NCBI GenBank assembly: GCA_039105265.1
Contig: JAPFFF010000004.1
Coordinates: forward strand, 3,720,001-3,784,000
Direction: 5' to 3'
DNA from: Tritrichomonas musculus
Lineage: Eukaryota; Parabasalia; Tritrichomonadida; Tritrichomonadidae
DNA: 64,000 bases
Positions 62,238 through 64,000 of this stretch are shown here, piece by piece. Numbering within the stretch: the first letter of the stretch is position 1; each line of letters starts with the position of its first letter. The position numbers and the translations under genes were made by a program. The notes under the pieces were generated by a model that was not told the origin of the DNA, searched no databases, and saw only the letters and a list, made by a program, of their open reading frames with translations.

Positions 62238-63581
62238 CTATAAATCATTGATTGCCTCATTTCCATCTGAAGAGAAATCGACTTCGATATCTTCTTCTTC
62301 CTCGCCGGTTTCGTCATTATCACTGTTATCAATATCATCGCTGTCATCGTTATCATTATCATAGTCGTGCTCAGTAACCTTTTGAAGGAGGCTAATTAAG
62401 TAATCTATATCTGGGTTATTTTCATTATCAAAATAATCACTTAAACTGTTCATTTTTCTTTGGAAAAATCGTGGGAGTCGGCCATTATCATCAATATAAG
62501 AATTCAAAAAAGTAATGAATTCAATGATTTGTTCATCTTTGGATCTTGCAATTAGTTCTCTCGATTCATCAATTAGGTGTGAAAATGTGTCAAAAATAGA
62601 GCTCAGATCGATATAATCAAGCTTATCACTGAGTTCACTCATCGCGTCAGATAGGTCTTGATTATCAATTGAATTACTTTCAGAACTCTCTTCTCCATTA
62701 TCATCGTCATTATCAGAATCATGATTGTTATTACGATTCAATATAAAATATCTTATTCCATGTCTTCTATCATCACCATTATTCTCATTTTGGTCATCAG
62801 CATCATGGTCATCGTCATTATGATCACGATGGCGATTTGAAAAAAGCCTGATAATTTGGCCAATTCTATCAGGGTCAACGTTGCCATCATCATCTCTCAT
62901 CATTGAAAGAACATGAAAGAGATCAAAAATACGGATGTTGCCTTCGTGTATTTCATCTTCAGTGTCATGCCTATTATTTTGGTTATTGATAAGTCTGTTA
63001 ACAGCAGCTTGGACATTAAATTCAGATGCACGAAGAGCTTCCTTACTTTCTTCAATTTCAAAACCCATTTGATGAAGTGATTCAACTTTTTCTTCAAAAT
63101 CTGATGGCAAATTAAGGGATCGGGCATAGATTTTATAAATTAGGTGGGTTCTATGAGATGGGTGTTTTTCTATAGAATCAAAAATTTTGACAATTGATTC
63201 AGAAGGAAGAATTAAATTCTTACGATGCAATAATTCCTCATCATAAGCATAGTTACATATTTTATCATTTGTATTTTTCTTATTATCTTCTTTTGTTAAA
63301 CAAATTGGTTCCTCTTCATTTCCTATATATTTTGGAATTGGAGGAAGTATAAAATAAATAAGGAATGCTGAATTTTTTGTGTTGTCTTTTAAATCAACCG
63401 AATCTACTATTTTCAAATTGTCGCCTAAAAAAGTGAAATCTTTGGGATTTCGGATTCTAATTAATTGAGGTGGAACCTTTAAAGTTGAGCTGAGGAAATT
63501 GCATGCGGATCGGATTGTATCTGCTTTTTGAAATGATCCTGTAACTGTGTGGCCTGAAATGCTTTGAAATGAGATTTTCAT
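62238..63581 (-). CDS. Ubiquitin-like/UBA shuttle-type protein, short form with acidic tail
   Basis: This 447-residue protein has the same start as its downstream neighbour: a ubiquitin-like domain (MKISFQSISGHTVTGSFQKA, residues 1-80). A UBA domain follows at about 165-205 (KVESLHQMGFEIEESKEAL), closely matching the LHQMGF core of the other gene. The rest is strongly acidic (many D/N/E runs, DNDDDNGEESSESNSIDNQD) and ends VDFSSDGNEAINDL. No second UBA or proline-rich run is present. It is clearly a tandem duplicate that diverged mainly outside the two folded domains. A role in handing ubiquitylated clients to the proteasome is inferred from the domain pair. Confidence 0.75.
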   Translation of the reverse strand: MKISFQSISGHTVTGSFQKADTIRSACNFLSSTLKVPPQLIRIRNPKDFTFLGDNLKIVDSVDLKDNTKNSAFLIYFILPPIPKYIGNEEEPICLTKEDNKKNTNDKICNYAYDEELLHRKNLILPSESIVKIFDSIEKHPSHRTHLIYKIYARSLNLPSDFEEKVESLHQMGFEIEESKEALRASEFNVQAAVNRLINNQNNRHDTEDEIHEGNIRIFDLFHVLSMMRDDDGNVDPDRIGQIIRLFSNRHRDHNDDDHDADDQNENNGDDRRHGIRYFILNRNNNHDSDNDDDNGEESSESNSIDNQDLSDAMSELSDKLDYIDLSSIFDTFSHLIDESRELIARSKDEQIIEFITFLNSYIDDNGRLPRFFQRKMNSLSDYFDNENNPDIDYLISLLQKVTEHDYDNDNDDSDDIDNSDNDETGEEEEDIEVDFSSDGNEAINDL

Positions 63582-64000
63582 GAAAATATATGTTTAAAAA
63601 TTCAAATAACTGTTGTGGGAATTGTGGGTTCTCATATAAAAAGTTGTTGATAGATAACAGAAAATTTTGTATAATTTCAGAATAAAAAAAAATGATTCGT
63701 TTGTTAAAATCAAAACAGTTTTTTCTTACTAAGCATAACTTGGATATTCAAGTTATTGATCAGAGTTCAATAAAAGTTTTAAACTTTCAAATAATAACTT
63801 GAATGGAATGGCATCCAATTGTAAAAAAAAAAGCTAAATATGTAGATTAATAATCGAGAATAGATGATTTAATATATAATTCTTCTTATTGATTTTTCAA
63901 TATAGGCAAAAACGCACATTTAATAAAATAAAATAAAAATAGGTAAAATTAGATCTTGAAAGGAATGTATTGAGCCCATCTGAGTAAATTATATGGGAAT
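63582..64000. other. Gene-free end of the window
   Basis: Upstream flank of the UBL-UBA gene. AAATAACTGTTG near 63604 resembles a Myb site. No gene is seen. Confidence 0.45.

Noticed and set aside
1-64000. tRNA, rRNA or other structured RNA genes
   Set aside because: I looked for T-arm-like GTTCGA-type patterns with matching arms and found none that fold; no rRNA-like sequence was seen. A covariance-model search would be decisive.

Overview
The window looks like a piece of a parabasalid (trichomonad) nuclear genome, most like Tritrichomonas. The grounds are very AT-rich DNA, long uninterrupted reading frames, short 5' leaders that often carry a TCA initiator-like motif just before the ATG, and typical trichomonad families (TKL kinase with a helical N-terminus, DUF3447-type ankyrin protein, armadillo-like solenoid proteins). 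An intraflagellar transport subunit shows it is a flagellate. The assignment rests on these features alone and was not checked by a search.

Layout. 1-3.2 kb: gene-free DNA holding terminal-inverted-repeat (TIR) elements, one nested in another. 3.2-22.4 kb: a dense gene block with a coiled-coil DUF4795/QRICH2-like protein, a small acidic protein, a CFAP77-like protein, an ARM-like protein, a coiled-coil protein, a TKL kinase, a small coiled-coil protein, an ankyrin protein, IFT56, and two more ARM-like proteins. 22.4-32.5 kb: a gene desert that is largely a transposon graveyard; a 5.2 kb element with an 8-bp target duplication contains at least two younger insertions with their own duplications. 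32.5-39.6 kb: a decayed transposon on the minus strand whose DDE-type transposase leads into a ubiquitin-specific-protease-like domain, then a second, diverged member of the same transposase family on the plus strand. 41.3-49.1 kb: importin-alpha-like protein, steroid 5-alpha-reductase-like enzyme, PPP phosphatase, Vps18-like RING protein and IFRD-like protein. 49.6-53.2 kb: nested hAT-like and TA-inserting elements plus a Mutator-like element, each with target duplications. 53.3-58.1 kb: a gp210/NUP210 pore-membrane nucleoporin, followed by a decayed copy of its own 3' end. 59.3-63.6 kb: two tandem ubiquitin-like/UBA paralogues.

The genes act separately rather than as one pathway. Flagellar or possibly flagellar (IFT56; perhaps the CFAP77-like and QRICH2-like proteins), nuclear transport (gp210, importin-alpha-like), endolysosomal tethering (Vps18-like), ubiquitin shuttling (UBL-UBA pair) and signalling (kinase, phosphatase) are all represented. 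The observations most worth following up are the transposase-USP combination, a 27-nt micro-intron-like insertion in the ankyrin gene, and the clean nested series of target-site duplications.
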